NCBI RefSeq assembly: GCF_002078875.1
Contig: NC_034411.1
Location: 1,109,410-1,173,409, forward strand
Source: Numida meleagris
Lineage: Eukaryota; Chordata; Aves; Galliformes; Numididae
DNA length: 64,000 nt
Direction of reading: 5' to 3'
A program made the translations under genes and the position numbers. Shown piece after piece: positions 1 through 12,884 of the stretch (positions are counted from its first letter, which is position 1; every line of letters begins with the position of its first letter). Under the pieces are notes generated by a model that saw only the letters and a list, made by a program, of their open reading frames with translations, was not told where the DNA came from and searched no databases.

Positions 1-2524
1 ATTCCCAGCCTGGACACTACGACAACAAGAGTCTATCTCCCAATCTTACATTTGCAGTTCTCTTGTTCTTCTGCTGAGATTTCAGTATGGCTGGGTTAAT
101 GGTATATTTCCACTGAGCAGACAGAGGTGGTACAATGGAGTTTGCAAAAAGGCATCTTCAAGAAATACTTAAAAAAAAAAAAAAAAAAAAGAATTGAAGT
201 TGGTGAGGAGATGCAGTTTTCAAAGATATTCAAATTCTGTGTTTCTGCTCAAACATGCATTTCTCTCTTTTTGGTTTCAGCACCTGCTTGATTTTCTAGA
301 TTCAGTGTTTGTGCACATTACTAAGGTTCAAAATTATGACTCCCATTTTGAGGAAAAATGGTCTATTGCATTGTGGGAAAGCAGAGAGCTCTCTTCAAAG
401 GTATATAAATTAATTCTTTTCATTAGAGGAACAGAGGGAGAAAATGTGAAAATCAAATAAATTCAAATATATTTAAAAAGGCTGATAAAAGGCTAAAGGA
501 GTTACATAAAAGAGGCAGGAGAAATTTCAGAAGTACATAAGACACTATTAGCTTTTTACTTCCAGCTTTCAATCTGTGTATTGATGTCGCAGCCTCAGTT
601 GCAGTGGTGTATTCAATCTGCAGGAGCCAAAGGGGCTTGCAAGTGTAACAAAAGCAAGTGGCTGCGCGTACAGCTGCAGAACAAACCAGCAGCTTTGTCT
701 TAGGGCAAGAGGCACAAAGCATCAAATCTGTGTGCTTGTGGTCTGTGTTGCCACTGGGGTGGCAAGTTCCCCTGTGACTCCAGCTGGGCCAAGCTGTGTG
801 CATCAAGGGATGCTTTTAGCTTCAGTCCCAGCATGGGCAGAGATGGGCCGTATTTCTAGATTTGTTCTGCAGATACGAGGAGTAAGTCCTGGTTTGGAGT
901 TCATCCACGTTTAGCCTTAGACTGAGAGAAGCTTAATGTGCAAGACGGCTGAAATTCAGTGCAATAAGCACGTTCAATGAAAAAAATATTCGGTGTAGTC
1001 AAATTTACTGCTGAATACCAGCTTAGTAGTCTGCTGTTCCCTTGTGCCCCTTCTTTTCCTATCAAGAGTAGAAGGAGCAATTAAAAGATACAAATGTGTT
1101 AGTTAAAATGACAAAGTTAACCCCAAGCCATAAAAGTTTAAGAAAAACAGGTGTCCATTTTAATGCTTGGACTTAATCATTTTCAAAAAATAAGTAAGAT
1201 TTTACATTAAAATTATCATTTTTAAGAACAGGTATTTTTCTTTCTAAACTTTGGGTAGAAAGTCAGGCTTGTTTCACACAGAGCGTGTAGATGTTTTGTG
1301 ACACAAGTTTCATGTGTTTTACTTTGCTTTTTGTAAGAACAAAGTAAAGATTTTGGGGGGTTTCTTTCTTTGCAACTTGACAAGATGTTTTGCTCATGTC
1401 AGTAGACTTCTGATCGCTCAAAGAAATCGCAAGCAGAAATGGTTGTTCTTCGTTCTTTTGATGCAGCTCCCTTAAGTATTGCTAGAGCGGAATAGATGAG
1501 ATCATTCATGATGACTTTTTACCAAGCTGTGGCTCTAATTGGGAGTGCTCTGAGGATGGATTCGGGCTGTTGGAAGTGCTGAAGGGCAGAGATGCCCTGG
1601 GACTGCAACCTGCCCTGGTCCGTAGGCTCCTTCTGGGCTCTGTTGGGTGCCGTTCTGCCAGAGCTCTGACCTTGGGAGTCATGACACGTGGTGATTTGGC
1701 ACCCATAAATCCAGGCTTGGCTGGATGCATGCCCACCGCTGCTGCAAGGCAAAGATGTGCTCTGCGATTGGCGGTCAGGTTCTCAAGGTGCATTGCATCT
1801 TCGTAAGGCAAGTTATGGCTGTCAGTTATTGACATTCACATTAGTAAAGCTGAGAGGGTTTTATACTAAACCTCCTACTTTCTCATCTTATTGAATTAGT
1901 GTTTTTTTGAGTGCATATCTGCATGTTAACAGCATAATGTTTTTTCACGGCAGGAGAGTAATTTCCTAATTCATTTGTACTGCTGAACATTCTTCACTCT
2001 AGTTATAAAAGAAATACAATGGGTTTTAGGTTTTGTTTTTAAATGCCCTGTAAACCTTGAATTAGAAAAGTAAAGCTGTGAATTTATAGGGTTATCCCCT
2101 TCTGAATATCTCTGTAAACCCTGATCACAAAAGCTATCGTGAATATTTTCTGTAGAATTGAAACTTAGCAGAAAAAGACAGTACATCATTAAAAACAAAT
2201 CCTGGTATTGGTGCAGAGTCTGGCTTTATGTACATAATATATGTGATTCTAAATTTATGTTTAAATAGCTTACTTCTTTCACATAAATTACAGTCTACCC
2301 TTCCGAGCAAACTGTGTGTGATTTGCTTTGTAGATGATGCAATGACTATGTGCAGCTTGAGCATCCAATGACAATGGGTCAGGTGTAGGACTTCACAGTG
2401 ATGATGTCTGCAAGTAGTGGCATGTCTTGAGTTACTGTTTTCCACATGCATATTTCAGGAGGATACGAATCTCGTAACTCTTGAAGTAAGCTAGGAAAGG
2501 AGGAGAGTGGAATGAAAGAAGATT
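1..2524. other. Unique non-coding sequence, no gene recognised
   Basis: No exon, RNA gene or interspersed repeat could be recognised here. The sequence is mostly AT-rich, with an A20 run at 171-190 and a GC-richer stretch near 1,550-1,800 that is open in several frames at once. That pattern reflects composition and not coding constraint. Frames of 75-117 codons occur on both strands, but none resembles a known family. Confidence 0.6.
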
Positions 2525-2982
2525 ATGAGGAGTAGTCAACAAGGATTCACCAAAGGGAAATCATGCTTGACTAGTCTGGTAGCTATCTAGAATATCATGA
2601 TTGGCTGGGTAGATGAGGGGACAGCAGTGGATGTTGTGTACCTTGACTTCATCAAAGTTTTTGACACCGTCTCCCATAACATCCTTGTAGGTAAGGTTAG
2701 GAAGCGTGGGATAGATGAGTGGAGAGTGAAGTGGATTGAGAACTGGCTGACTGGCAGAACTCAGAGGGTTGTGATCAGTGGCACAGTCTAGTTGGAGGAC
2801 TGTAGCTAGCGGTGTTCCCCAGGGGTTGGTGCTGGGTCTAGTCCTCTTCAACACCTTCACCAACAACCTGGATGGTGGGATAGAGCCCACTCTCAGCCAT
2901 GTTTGCTGATGATATAAAGCTGGGAGGAGTGGCTGACACACCAGAAGGGTGTGCTGCCATTCAGTGAGACCTGGACAAACTG
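2525..2982 (+). mobile_element. CR1 LINE, 5'-truncated; reverse-transcriptase part of ORF2, left of gap
   Basis: Fragment of a chicken-repeat-1 (CR1) non-LTR retrotransposon. Full CR1 ORF2 encodes endonuclease plus reverse transcriptase that copies the RNA at a nicked genomic site; only the RT palm region is present here. In the frame 2597-2791 the translation contains YLDF..VFDTV from about 2639 (RT motif A, with its aspartate at 2645-2647) and SHNILVGK and WIENWLTGR blocks characteristic of CR1. The FADD box (motif C, YxDD equivalent) lies at 2902-2913, followed by KLGGV. The copy is dead: a TAG ends the frame at 2789-2791, and FADD is in a different frame from the GVPQG block near 2808, which implies an indel just before it. 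The 5' end near 2525 is approximate, since CR1 copies are usually 5'-truncated. It continues across the N gap into 3673-3801. Confidence 0.95.
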
Positions 2983-3672
2983 NNNNNNNNNNNNNNNNNN
3001 NNNNNNNNNNNNNNNNNNNNNNNNNNNNNNNNNNNNNNNNNNNNNNNNNNNNNNNNNNNNNNNNNNNNNNNNNNNNNNNNNNNNNNNNNNNNNNNNNNNN
3101 NNNNNNNNNNNNNNNNNNNNNNNNNNNNNNNNNNNNNNNNNNNNNNNNNNNNNNNNNNNNNNNNNNNNNNNNNNNNNNNNNNNNNNNNNNNNNNNNNNNN
3201 NNNNNNNNNNNNNNNNNNNNNNNNNNNNNNNNNNNNNNNNNNNNNNNNNNNNNNNNNNNNNNNNNNNNNNNNNNNNNNNNNNNNNNNNNNNNNNNNNNNN
3301 NNNNNNNNNNNNNNNNNNNNNNNNNNNNNNNNNNNNNNNNNNNNNNNNNNNNNNNNNNNNNNNNNNNNNNNNNNNNNNNNNNNNNNNNNNNNNNNNNNNN
3401 NNNNNNNNNNNNNNNNNNNNNNNNNNNNNNNNNNNNNNNNNNNNNNNNNNNNNNNNNNNNNNNNNNNNNNNNNNNNNNNNNNNNNNNNNNNNNNNNNNNN
3501 NNNNNNNNNNNNNNNNNNNNNNNNNNNNNNNNNNNNNNNNNNNNNNNNNNNNNNNNNNNNNNNNNNNNNNNNNNNNNNNNNNNNNNNNNNNNNNNNNNNN
3601 NNNNNNNNNNNNNNNNNNNNNNNNNNNNNNNNNNNNNNNNNNNNNNNNNNNNNNNNNNNNNNNNNNNNNNNN
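2983..3672. other. Assembly gap of 690 N
   Basis: All bases are N. The gap starts in the CR1 ORF2 region just after FADD and ends in the CR1 3' region. What is missing is therefore most simply the rest of the same CR1 copy. The stretch between these two landmarks in typical CR1 elements is, as I recall, about 700 bp, so the gap length agrees with one uninterrupted element. Confidence 0.98.
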
Positions 3673-3801
3673 GAGATATTCAAAACCTGCCTGGATGCTT
3701 TCCTGTACAGCTGCTACTGTAGGGAATGTGCTTTAGGCAAGGGGTTGGACTTGACAATCTCCAGAGGTCCCTTCCAACTCCTACAATTCTGTGATTCTGT
3801 G
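3673..3801 (+). mobile_element. CR1 LINE 3' end, right of gap
   Basis: This is the last part of a + strand CR1. It starts with the codons for the EIFKT-type C-terminus of ORF2 (gagatattcaaaac), then the short 3' UTR with the family-typical block ctccagaggtcccttccaac. It finishes with two ATTCTGTG octamers at 3786-3793 and 3794-3801. CR1 ends in such octamer repeats in place of a poly-A tail, and the reverse transcriptase uses them as its template start. Same strand and correct order as 2525-2982, so both are read as one insertion. Confidence 0.95.
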
Positions 3802-6800
3802 AGAGCCTCTGGAGGTGCAGGGTGAAAACCCCACAGATGGTGGTGGGAGTTTTTAACTGACCGCAGTGGGTTTAGCATTTCACTGCGAGCATTTTTAGAT
3901 GATTTTTTGAACTAAGAACACGAACTCCTTGATATTAACCCAAAACATGCACTGCATTCCTTCCGTCCTTCCCAAATTCAGACTCACAAGCCCATAAACC
4001 AAAAGGAGAACTGTAGGGAAGTAAAATCGTGCATTTCAACTAAGAAAGTACCTTGAGATCTCTGTCTGTCTTGTGCTTTGCTGTTATTCTCGGTAACAGA
4101 AGCGACTGAGCTGGAGCTGTTCCGATCCATAGCACTTTGCATTTGGCTGTGCCAATCGGCTGAGGCCTGTCCGCCATGCAGCACCCTTGTCTGGCTGCTG
4201 GTTGTGAAGGGGAGCTGCTGGCTGAATGGAAGGCACGAGTTCTCACCTGGGAGAAAGCAAACCCTGGCTTGCAGCAAATCCCCACCGCTCGCACCCCCGA
4301 CGGATGGCACCCAGCATCTGAGTTTGTTTTGCGCTGCTTGTTTCTGAAAAAAAAAAAAAAAAAATAGGGAACAATAAAGAAGTGCATTAAGATCTAGAAT
4401 TGCAGAACAGGGAAATGAAATCAGTTTGTCACAGTAGATTTTTTTATTGACATCTTTAGTTTGTTTTGATGTCTGTAATTAAATCGCTAATTATGTGTTT
4501 CTGTTGCAGTGGTCATGCTTTTATTACATAATTGCTGCAAGTTTTTCTCTCACCACTAACAATATTTGCTTAACCTTAGTACATGCTAGTTACATACTTC
4601 ATAATGTAAAAACCTGGAAATGGAGTTATTGACTGCTACAATTAACTACATCCGAGGGGCTTGGATCCTTTGCCATAAATTAAATATGCTTTGTGGCAAA
4701 GGACCAGAAAGAATTAAAGGATGAAAGAACTGCGGTCAGTAAACAACAAATATTCTTTCAACACCATTTGAAGAAAATAAAACAAAAAACCAATTCCAGG
4801 AGATAGGATTACTATTTATTTTTTTTGTTTTAAGGGAAAATAAAGTTTGGCCTCGGGTGATAAAATAATTTTTTTAAATAATTTGTGCCCCGATCCTTTA
4901 AGCTTGCTGCTGTGTTTTATCAGGAAGTGTTTGATTTGGTGAGCTGCAATTCAGTCACCTTCCCTTTTGTTTCTCTCTTTTTTTTTTTCTTTCCCTTTTG
5001 AGTTTAGGCATAATTTTTGTCAGTGTATTTCAATGTATTCATTAATTTTTATCATTTGTTTATTTTATGCAAACCATAAGAGACATTTTTTCCTCAGTGA
5101 AGATTGCCTCTTTATTTTATTTTGAAATATTTGTATATTTATTTCATTAAATGAGATAATGCTTTTTCTTATTAACATAATTTCCAGTACATTAAACATA
5201 TTTCTCCACAGACAGAATAGAGGAATCAGATTAAATGACAGTTAAATCACTTGCAGCAATTTCAACTGTTAAAAGAAATAAGTGTCTCTGTTTTCTTTGT
5301 GATCACGAGATGTGCTGTAAAGGGAAATGAAATACTAAAGAAAGGAGGGAAAACATAAAGAAATAATGACTAACTTATTGCAGTAATACCACTGAGAGAA
5401 GAAAAAACTCACTGCAAATGAAAGGAAAAATAATATAGTGGTTTTGAAAGTTACCAAAATTCATTTTTTATTGATGAGTTCAGCACAAGCCTAATACTAA
5501 GTAAACTGCAGGGGGAAAGAAAAAAAAAAAAAAAAAAGAAAAGAAAAGAACAAGCCAAAAATCAAAACCAACCCAAGCAGCGCCATAAACTACCGACGAT
5601 GAAAGAAGAAATAAATACTTTGCATTTCGAGGACTATTACTCTAAATGCCTTTAATTTTTAAATAAGGTATTTTTTGCCATCTTGAGGGAGGAGTAGCAA
5701 TCATTCCTTGGTAAACTAACCGTGTGCTCTGCTCGTGTGTTTGCTAGGCTGGGTAGGGTTCTCCAAAGGCCCCGTGCCTCTGCTGCAGGGTTGTGCTGTC
5801 CTGAGCAGGCGCGGGGCTGCATTGAGGGGAAGCTCATGTTTTGTTAATTCTTATTTTGAGACGTTCCGGAATTATAATGATATATGTATTTGTTTTAATT
5901 CTATTTTTATTATTACTTTAATTTCCAGAGTCTGAAACAGCTGCTCTGAAGAGATCTTTCACATGAATGACTAGGCTGTGAATTGCTAAGGTAACGCTCA
6001 CGTTATTGCTTTGCCTCCAGACAAGTTTCCTCTGTTTGTGCTTTTAGCTGTAAATCAGTGATTTTTCACCGGTTTTATGTACCTGGTCCAGTCGTCCCCA
6101 GTAACGACCAGTCCTATATTTGCAGTTTTCCTTGTCTGTGTGAGTGTGCGTGCTCCAAATTCTATGGCATTCAGCTCCAAGGCAGAGAAGGGGCTCTCAG
6201 GATGGGGCAGGAATAGGAACCAGAGGTGGATGAGAGGGGATGCACGTTTAGCTCCGTGCCATACTATCTCTGAGTTAACTGAAAAAAAAAAAAAAAGATT
6301 TTAAAGAGATTTTAAAGCTACTCTTTTTGCTTTTAAATGAGTAAAGAGGGAAAGCAATTTCACTGCGGTTTTCCTTGTCACGATGCGGTGCAGGATGAGT
6401 GATGTGGCCAAGTTGTTCAGGCTTTCACTGCACTGTTTTCTGCGGCCAGAGGGCAGGCTCTGTCCTGGTGCGTGGTGCCCCTGCCTGCTGCAGGGGGAGG
6501 GTGCTGGCAGGCAGTGCACGCGGCCTCTGCACACTGCAGTCGGTGTCCCCTGCGTCCTCATTTGCCATGCCAAGGGGAGCTGCCTGGGAATGGAAGGGGT
6601 GATGGAATTCAGCAGTTGAGGAGACTCGACGTCTGTCATTGACCTCTGCAGAAAACAACCATAGCGGAGTCTGCTCCCACCAAGCAGGATCGCATCCCAC
6701 GCTACTGCAAAGGTGCAGCAGCTGAGCTTTTCTCAAAAACAGCTCCAGAGTTTGTGGTGGGCATGGGCTGAGGGTCCCCCCGTGTTCTGCCGTGCGATCG

Positions 6801-9800
6801 GTACATGTGTAAGGATGCTCTGCAACACGGAAGGTAGTGCTAAGTGAAAGTAAGTGCACAGAAATGCTTCTTATGATGGTGCGTATACTTACAGCCTTCA
6901 TTACCATATTTTCAGAGGGTATAATAATCATTAATGTGTTTATTGTGCCTTTGTGAGTTAGGGCAGTAATGTTATCCTTCTATTAAACACACAGGGAGCT
7001 GAAACACAGGCCAAGTACTTTACTCCAGCTCTCGTGGGAAGGCTGCCAAAGACCTGTTCCTATTTACTGGATTCTCTTCCAGGATCTTGACTTGTTTCCT
7101 TATCTTTAGGTGTTTGTTCAAAGTGTCTAAGTTAGGAGATCAGTTGTGCTAGGCTTCCTCTGGGGCCAGTAAAGAATGGTGGGGATTTCCAAAGAGAACT
7201 GTGATCTTTGGGCATTTACAGTCTTTCCCAGTGGGTGCTGGATGGAGTCTAAAAAAGCCATACTCCTCTCAGCACAGTGTGCTAAGAGAGACTTACATCT
7301 CTCTGCTCTGGATGCTCACTGTGACGCTGTGGTGTTCAGTACCACCAGGAAACAGAACACGCATGCCTCTGATGAAGAACCAAGTGCAGTTATAATTCAT
7401 TTAATTTCTGAAGATCGGTCATTGTGCTTGTGAAATGATGCGTGACTGTAATTTTGAACAATGGGTACCTGACAGTTGTGGCAGAAACAAGGAAGTGAAA
7501 AAAGTCCCTCGATGGGTCGTGAGGTTAAGTGAGCAGGTGTTCTCCCCTGGGTTTTGTTGGCATTGAGTCACACTCTACATGGCCACGAAGCTCTTCTCAC
7601 TATGAACAATTATCCTGCTTGGTCTCATAGGTGTACTAGCAGCACGACCCAGATCCTGTGTTCTCATCTCTAGAGCTTCTTTCAGGTAGTCTGCATCCCT
7701 GCAAAGTAATGGGTCGGGCGTAACTTAATATATATACATGGTCCCTCTGAAATAAAAAGAATGAATACGTAACGTGTAACTGCACTAAAAGTGACAGCAG
7801 GTTTTGAGACTTCGGGTTATAAAAGTGTGCGTATAAAAGCTATCCCCAAAGAAACTACTTTTTAAATGAAACAGCACTGAGAGAAACCAGTTTCAGAATC
7901 TAGCAGGTCCCTACTTTGCATATTCCATACTGAGGCTGTTTTTCTTCTTGTGACATAGCAAGAAACAAAAACACTCCTTGACCAAAAGTGCACGATGCTA
8001 AAGGTATCCTCAGAAATAACATGATTTAGTTTTGGGAAAATATTAAAGCATGACTACATCAGACTTTTTGTGTTATATAACAGCACTTTTTCCATTCCCC
8101 ATTAAATATCATTTTCAGATTTCTCATCTTGCATGATATTGCCTATTTCATGCCTCTGTCAAACTGGCTGAAACAAGCTCTTTTCCCTGAACTCGAGATA
8201 TTTGTGGATAAAGGATTATTACCTGTGGTATATTTTAAAGGACAAATAAATTAGAGCATTGTTTAGGCAGACTTGCAGAGGCAGACACGCTGTTCTGTTT
8301 CTTGTCCAATGCTGCAGCAAAGGTCTGTGTCAATATGCAGAAGGGGATTTAAGAGCACTGGCTTCACAGTTTTCTGCTTAGATCAGTACGTTTAAGTTCT
8401 CAAGCACTCTACACGCTGGGATATTTTCCTGTTCTTTTTTCATTTGTTATTTTTGGCTGTGTGACCTGTTCTCTGCGCTATATGGCAATATTTTAGAATT
8501 AATGAGCATATTTACTTATTGATAGAGGTATGAAAATTCAGATATGCTTGCTGATGTTACTAAGCTCTGATGGGGAAGCATGTGGTGGTGGTGTCATTCC
8601 ACACAGCTTCGTGGCTATGATGTATCTCCCTTCATTCTTGATTTGGTAGCTGGTTTTTGTTTGACACGATAAGAATGGCAAAATAATTGAGACAAAAACT
8701 AAGCTTGATCCCTCTGCTCTTTAGAAAAGATCTCAAACAACAGAATCTCTCCCCACTCTGTCCAGTGTGGTACAATGTGTCTGACTTGATTATTCCTCTC
8801 CTGCTGAAATATGATGCAGCTGGACAGTGTCTTCACTGAAATACACTGGAGAAGTATGGAAATGCGAACTAAAATTTGTGAAAAGCTGAATCTGTATTCA
8901 CCTTATTGATCTATCTATCTACATCTACAGATTTTGATTCCTGTAACTGAGATGCAATTACTTATCTCTGAAAGTGATTCTGTGTTCATTCGTGGTGCAG
9001 GGTTGGGACTGTGCCCTTCCCTAAGTGATGAGTAGAGCTGTTGATTTATCTCAGACTTCAGTCATATCAGGGACAGGATCTTTAACTCTTTCCTTCTCTC
9101 CTTTCCTTTTTTTTTTTTTTTCTTTTTCTCTGTAATTCTCAGCTCACTGCAATTTTCCTGAAAAACTATTCAGGAGGAATGTCCTACCTCCTCTGAAGGC
9201 AGTCAGCCACCTTCCCAATGACAGTTCATAGCTAGTTTTCTAAGGAGATGAGGCTCATCCCATGGGCCTGCACATCTTCTCCCTTCAGTGACTCCGGCAT
9301 TTGTAAACCTGTTTGTAAAGGAGTTTCAAAGTAACTGTGTTTTGTGAATTGTACAGCTGCTGGTGTGTGCGAATACAGGACAGACATCTCCCAGGTACCT
9401 CGCTGAGGAGAAGATGGACAGGACTCATTCACTCTCTTCTCTCCCATGGCAACAGCTTGCTGATCGGTCAGCACATGCATATCTTGGGACAAACGACAGC
9501 CTTCGTTGCTGTCCTTTCTGTGATAAAGGTAATGGTTGGTGTGGGAGGACAGAATATGGTCATGAAAAATGGGCTTCAATAGTTCTGCTGCTTCGTGAAA
9601 CAGATTATTGTTACTTCATATGCAAACTCAAGAGGAGACAGTGGCATAGATGGAAAAAAAATGTCAAATGTTTCTCTTGATATTTCCAGCAAGTAAATGT
9701 GAATATAATAAAATGCGTATGTTTCTTGAAAAATATTATGTTAAATTTAGCTGTTTTCTGCTTAAAAAGGCGGGAGGAGGATGATAATAAATGTCATTTG

Positions 9801-10740
9801 AAAATAGAAGCGTCCTTGGTTTCCTGTTTTCAGTAGGCTTCAGATCATTCATTTGTTCTACTTGTAGTTTCCCCACTGATGCTTCATCCCTTCCAGAACT
9901 GTCTGTGGGCCATGCTTAGCCAGAGTTTCCGGCAGTTATTTTTGCACTATTGTTAAACAGTACCATACAAAATGTTGCTTTTTTAATTTATCGTGTGGGA
10001 TCAGCACATGGTTTTCTATTGTGGCATACTTGGATGTTTGTCCCTTTTATGGCTTACATGCTAATCTGCAGCTTAGAAACACAAACTTTTTTCTCTTGGT
10101 TTTCTTCGTTTATGTTGTTTAGTCCATAGTGTCTTTACATCAACAATCTGTAGAAATGAGATCAAACTCTTGGAATATAATCAGTTTGCTTAAAAAAAAA
10201 AAAAATGTTTGAAGGATGTGATTCGTGTGCATTAGTGAGAGCTCTGTCAATGGCTTTATTTTACTACACAGGTCTGTATGAAGGAAAGGGTGGGAAAAAA
10301 ACCAAATACTTCTTTTTATTTAAACTTCTCAGCTTAGCCATTCAGCCTCAGCTAGCTCAGCATGCTCCTGCACAGTGACTGGTGCCTGCATTGAGAGCCT
10401 TTTTGAAGCTAGCAGAGCTCATGCACAGGCAAAAATCTCCATGCATGGATATCATCGCATGACAAGGACCATCTGTTTGCGTTTGCTGTGCATGTAACCC
10501 CAGACCAGGCAGTACCAGGACCACATGTTATGCAACCACTACTTTACTGCGATTGATCTAAAATTGACAGAAGTTTTTAAGTGGCACTTAAAAACTTAGC
10601 CTTACTTATTATTCCATTTAGTTTTGAGCTTGTGGTAAAAACTTTTGTTTTTTTTTTTAAATTTCTTTATGATATCAATTCTTGCATGACACCAACAAAG
10701 AAACTGTTTTATCTTTAGTTGCAGTGGAATTGCCAGGTTA
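3802..10740. other. Unique non-coding sequence with A/T runs
   Basis: No gene is supported. The stretch holds an A18 run at 4347-4364, an A-rich (AAAAG)n tract around 5520-5550, an exact 11-bp tandem duplication (agattttaaag, 6296-6317), a GC-richer patch at about 6,420-6,800 that is open in several frames, and T runs near 9,108. The largest open frame (minus strand, 6425-6931, 168 codons with a true ATG) shows no domain, signal peptide or family resemblance, and overlaps open frames on the other strand. A half X-box (TCCCATGGCAAC, 9442-9453) is present as a bare motif. Confidence 0.55.
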
Positions 10741-10794
10741 CAGTCTGAACCAGTGGCTGAGGACAAGGTGAGACGGCGTGGCTAACCCAGGGAG

Positions 10795-10819
10795 CTCAGG
10801 TGCAATCAATGCACCTGAG
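10795..10819. repeat. Perfect inverted repeat with paired CAGGTG/CACCTG E-boxes
   Basis: CTCAGGTGCA at 10795-10804 and TGCACCTGAG at 10810-10819 form a perfect 10-bp stem with a 5-base loop. The arms carry mirrored E2-boxes, CAGGTG and CACCTG, the class bound by SNAI and ZEB zinc-finger repressors. It is the first of three hairpins within 235 bp (see 10828-10852 and 11005-11027). It may be part of an unclassified short repeat or a DNA-level binding site; no RNA gene is recognised. Confidence 0.7.
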
Positions 10820-10827
10820 TGACCAGA

Positions 10828-10852
10828 AGGGGTGGAGCATGGATCCACCCCT
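10828..10852. repeat. Perfect 9-bp inverted repeat, second hairpin
   Basis: AGGGGTGGA (10828-10836) pairs with TCCACCCCT (10844-10852) around a 7-base loop. It lies 8 bases after the first hairpin. The segment that follows (10,860-10,960) is a clean unique-looking stretch with a TTTAAG element, which I could not assign to a repeat family. Confidence 0.7.
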
Positions 10853-11004
10853 CCTCATCCTCATTTAAGGGTTAGCAGCTGAGGGAGAAGCATTGCTTTG
10901 TGTAGAGATTGTGTTCCTCTTGAGCTGTTACTGGTCATTGGAAGGGGTGAGTCTGTTTTCCTTCTTTTTTACCTGCTATTGCACTGTGGTGTTTGTATCC
11001 CATT

Positions 11005-11027
11005 AGAAGGTGCGGTCATCACCTTCT
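11005..11027. repeat. Perfect 8-bp inverted repeat, third hairpin
   Basis: AGAAGGTG (11005-11012) pairs with CACCTTCT (11020-11027) around a 7-base loop. Like the two hairpins upstream, it pairs a GGTG half with a CACC half. It adds two more AGGTG/CACCT cores of the type recognised by two-handed ZEB proteins. Confidence 0.65.
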
Positions 11028-12852
11028 TTTGCCATACAACAATGAATAGGAAATAGACTACAGTCACCAAGAAGCTGTCAGCTCTGCTGTTGGGTAGCTT
11101 GGCTATTGCCATGTATTGCATGTAATTTGAGGTAATTATGCTGTTAGCATGACTTCTGTAAAACACAGAATTCGTTTTTAGCAAACCAGCCAGCAACTTG
11201 TGCAATGTTATTTGTGTAAATTCTTTTCCTGCTCTGTGTGCTTTAAATGAACTGTGTATATATATATGTATATATATATACACATTTTAGCTCTCCCAGT
11301 TCTCAGTAACCTAATACTGTTTGAAATACTCTGCAAGAGATGTATCTTTGAATCCAGTGCACGGGGGGCATCTGGATTTCTCCACTTGCTAAATTGTTGA
11401 ATGCCATGTGACCCATGGTGCGAAGCCTGCTGGAAACAAAACACTACTTTCCTTTAGTTTCTTTGGTTAGTTAAGTTCTTTCAATAAAACCAACTGTGAT
11501 TTGAGGTGAAGAATCCTTGCAGCAATTAGGATACATTTTCTTCTGGAGCGTTATATTAATTAGGCATTTGTAACCACATGGATAGGCACAAAACTGATCG
11601 CACATCTCTGTATTTAGAGATTCGTAGATAGAAGATTTAACGTAAACATAGAAATGTTAAACTACTCATCTGTAGCCTGCAAAGAAGATAACAAGAAGGA
11701 TTCTGTTCTCTGTGTGATTTGTGAACAATGCTAAGTAAATATTCATCATTAATATATAATAACTGTTGCTTTTGGCAGTTCACTTTTCATTTAATTTGAT
11801 AATGTGTCCAGTAAATGAAGTGGTACAGGCTGCAGTGTTTTACCATCACAATTGCATATTTTCAATCATTGTTAAATGAAGGCAGCTCAAGGCAAAGCTT
11901 TAACCCCCACTAGTTCTGTGTGTGATGTAAAAAGAGACGGTGCTATCAATCTTTATTGTCTGTCTCGGTTACTGTAATTGCATTCAATAGTCCACTGATT
12001 CTGTTGTTTGTGCTAATGTCAGGAGCAGTGAAGAGCCAGATGCTCAGACTAGATCATATGCATCCAGTGGCCACTTTGATAAGTTGGCAGCAAGTCACTG
12101 GGTTCGATGATGAATTGTTAACGCTACAGATTATGAGCAGCTGAACGCTGGGAGTGTATATGGAGAAACTTCTTACCTTGTTTTAAATCTGGCATTGTGA
12201 TGCTAGCTAAAGGGCATGTCATGTATTATTCAAATGCATCTTGTGCTGGAAATATGCCAATGAGTCATTGCATCCCCTGGAACGGTAAAACAACAACAAA
12301 AAAATCAGAACAAAAAGCCTCGGAATGATTTGCACATGACGTTAATAGTCCTATAACGTGGAAAAGTATTTCAAAATAACCTCTAACAGTTACGATTATC
12401 CGATTCAACAGGAGAGCTTGTGAGTTATGGTATTCCATCCTTGAATCTATCTTAAAATGTGTTGTTCTTTTTTTATTTTTTTTCCTGACAGCTTTTTTTT
12501 TTTTCTCTAATTTGAACGGGTAGCTGGAACGTCTTATGGAGAAAGAAACATTAGTGCTTTAGTGAAGTATAGACAGTACGATACCTCTGTGGGGGAAAAA
12601 AACTGCAAATAGGGGCATTATTGCATAAGTTATTTGCTTCCTACATGTTTCTTGCATCTCTATGTCCTACACCTGTGGCTCTTCATGAATTAACTTTTAA
12701 GCTGTGTGGTGAGTGTCATCCCTTGGACAAGAAGCTGCTGGAGGCTGTCCAAAAAGTCTTGAGAGCCTCTTCTTCATCGAGTTGACATAATTCAGTCAGA
12801 AAACGACCTTAGGTTCTTCTCACGGTAGTCTTAAGTGGTGTGATCCCAATCC

Positions 12853-12884
<32 letters not shown>

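Noticed and set aside
2949..3736. Frames of 240-261 codons across the N gap
   Set aside because: They are open only because N codons cannot be stops.
3970..4364. Processed pseudogene ending in A18
   Set aside because: No upstream AATAAA, no recognisable coding homology and no target duplication seen; CR1 machinery rarely makes poly-A retrocopies.
6425..6931. Longest gap-free open frame, minus strand, 168 codons with ATG
   Set aside because: No domain, signal peptide or family resemblance, composition-driven openness in a GC-richer patch with several overlapping frames, and no splice or promoter context recognised.
6955..7060. Possible complement-strand MIR-like fragment
   Set aside because: Only a loose resemblance (ttatcc..attaaa..gctgaaacacag..agtactt); too degraded to call by eye.
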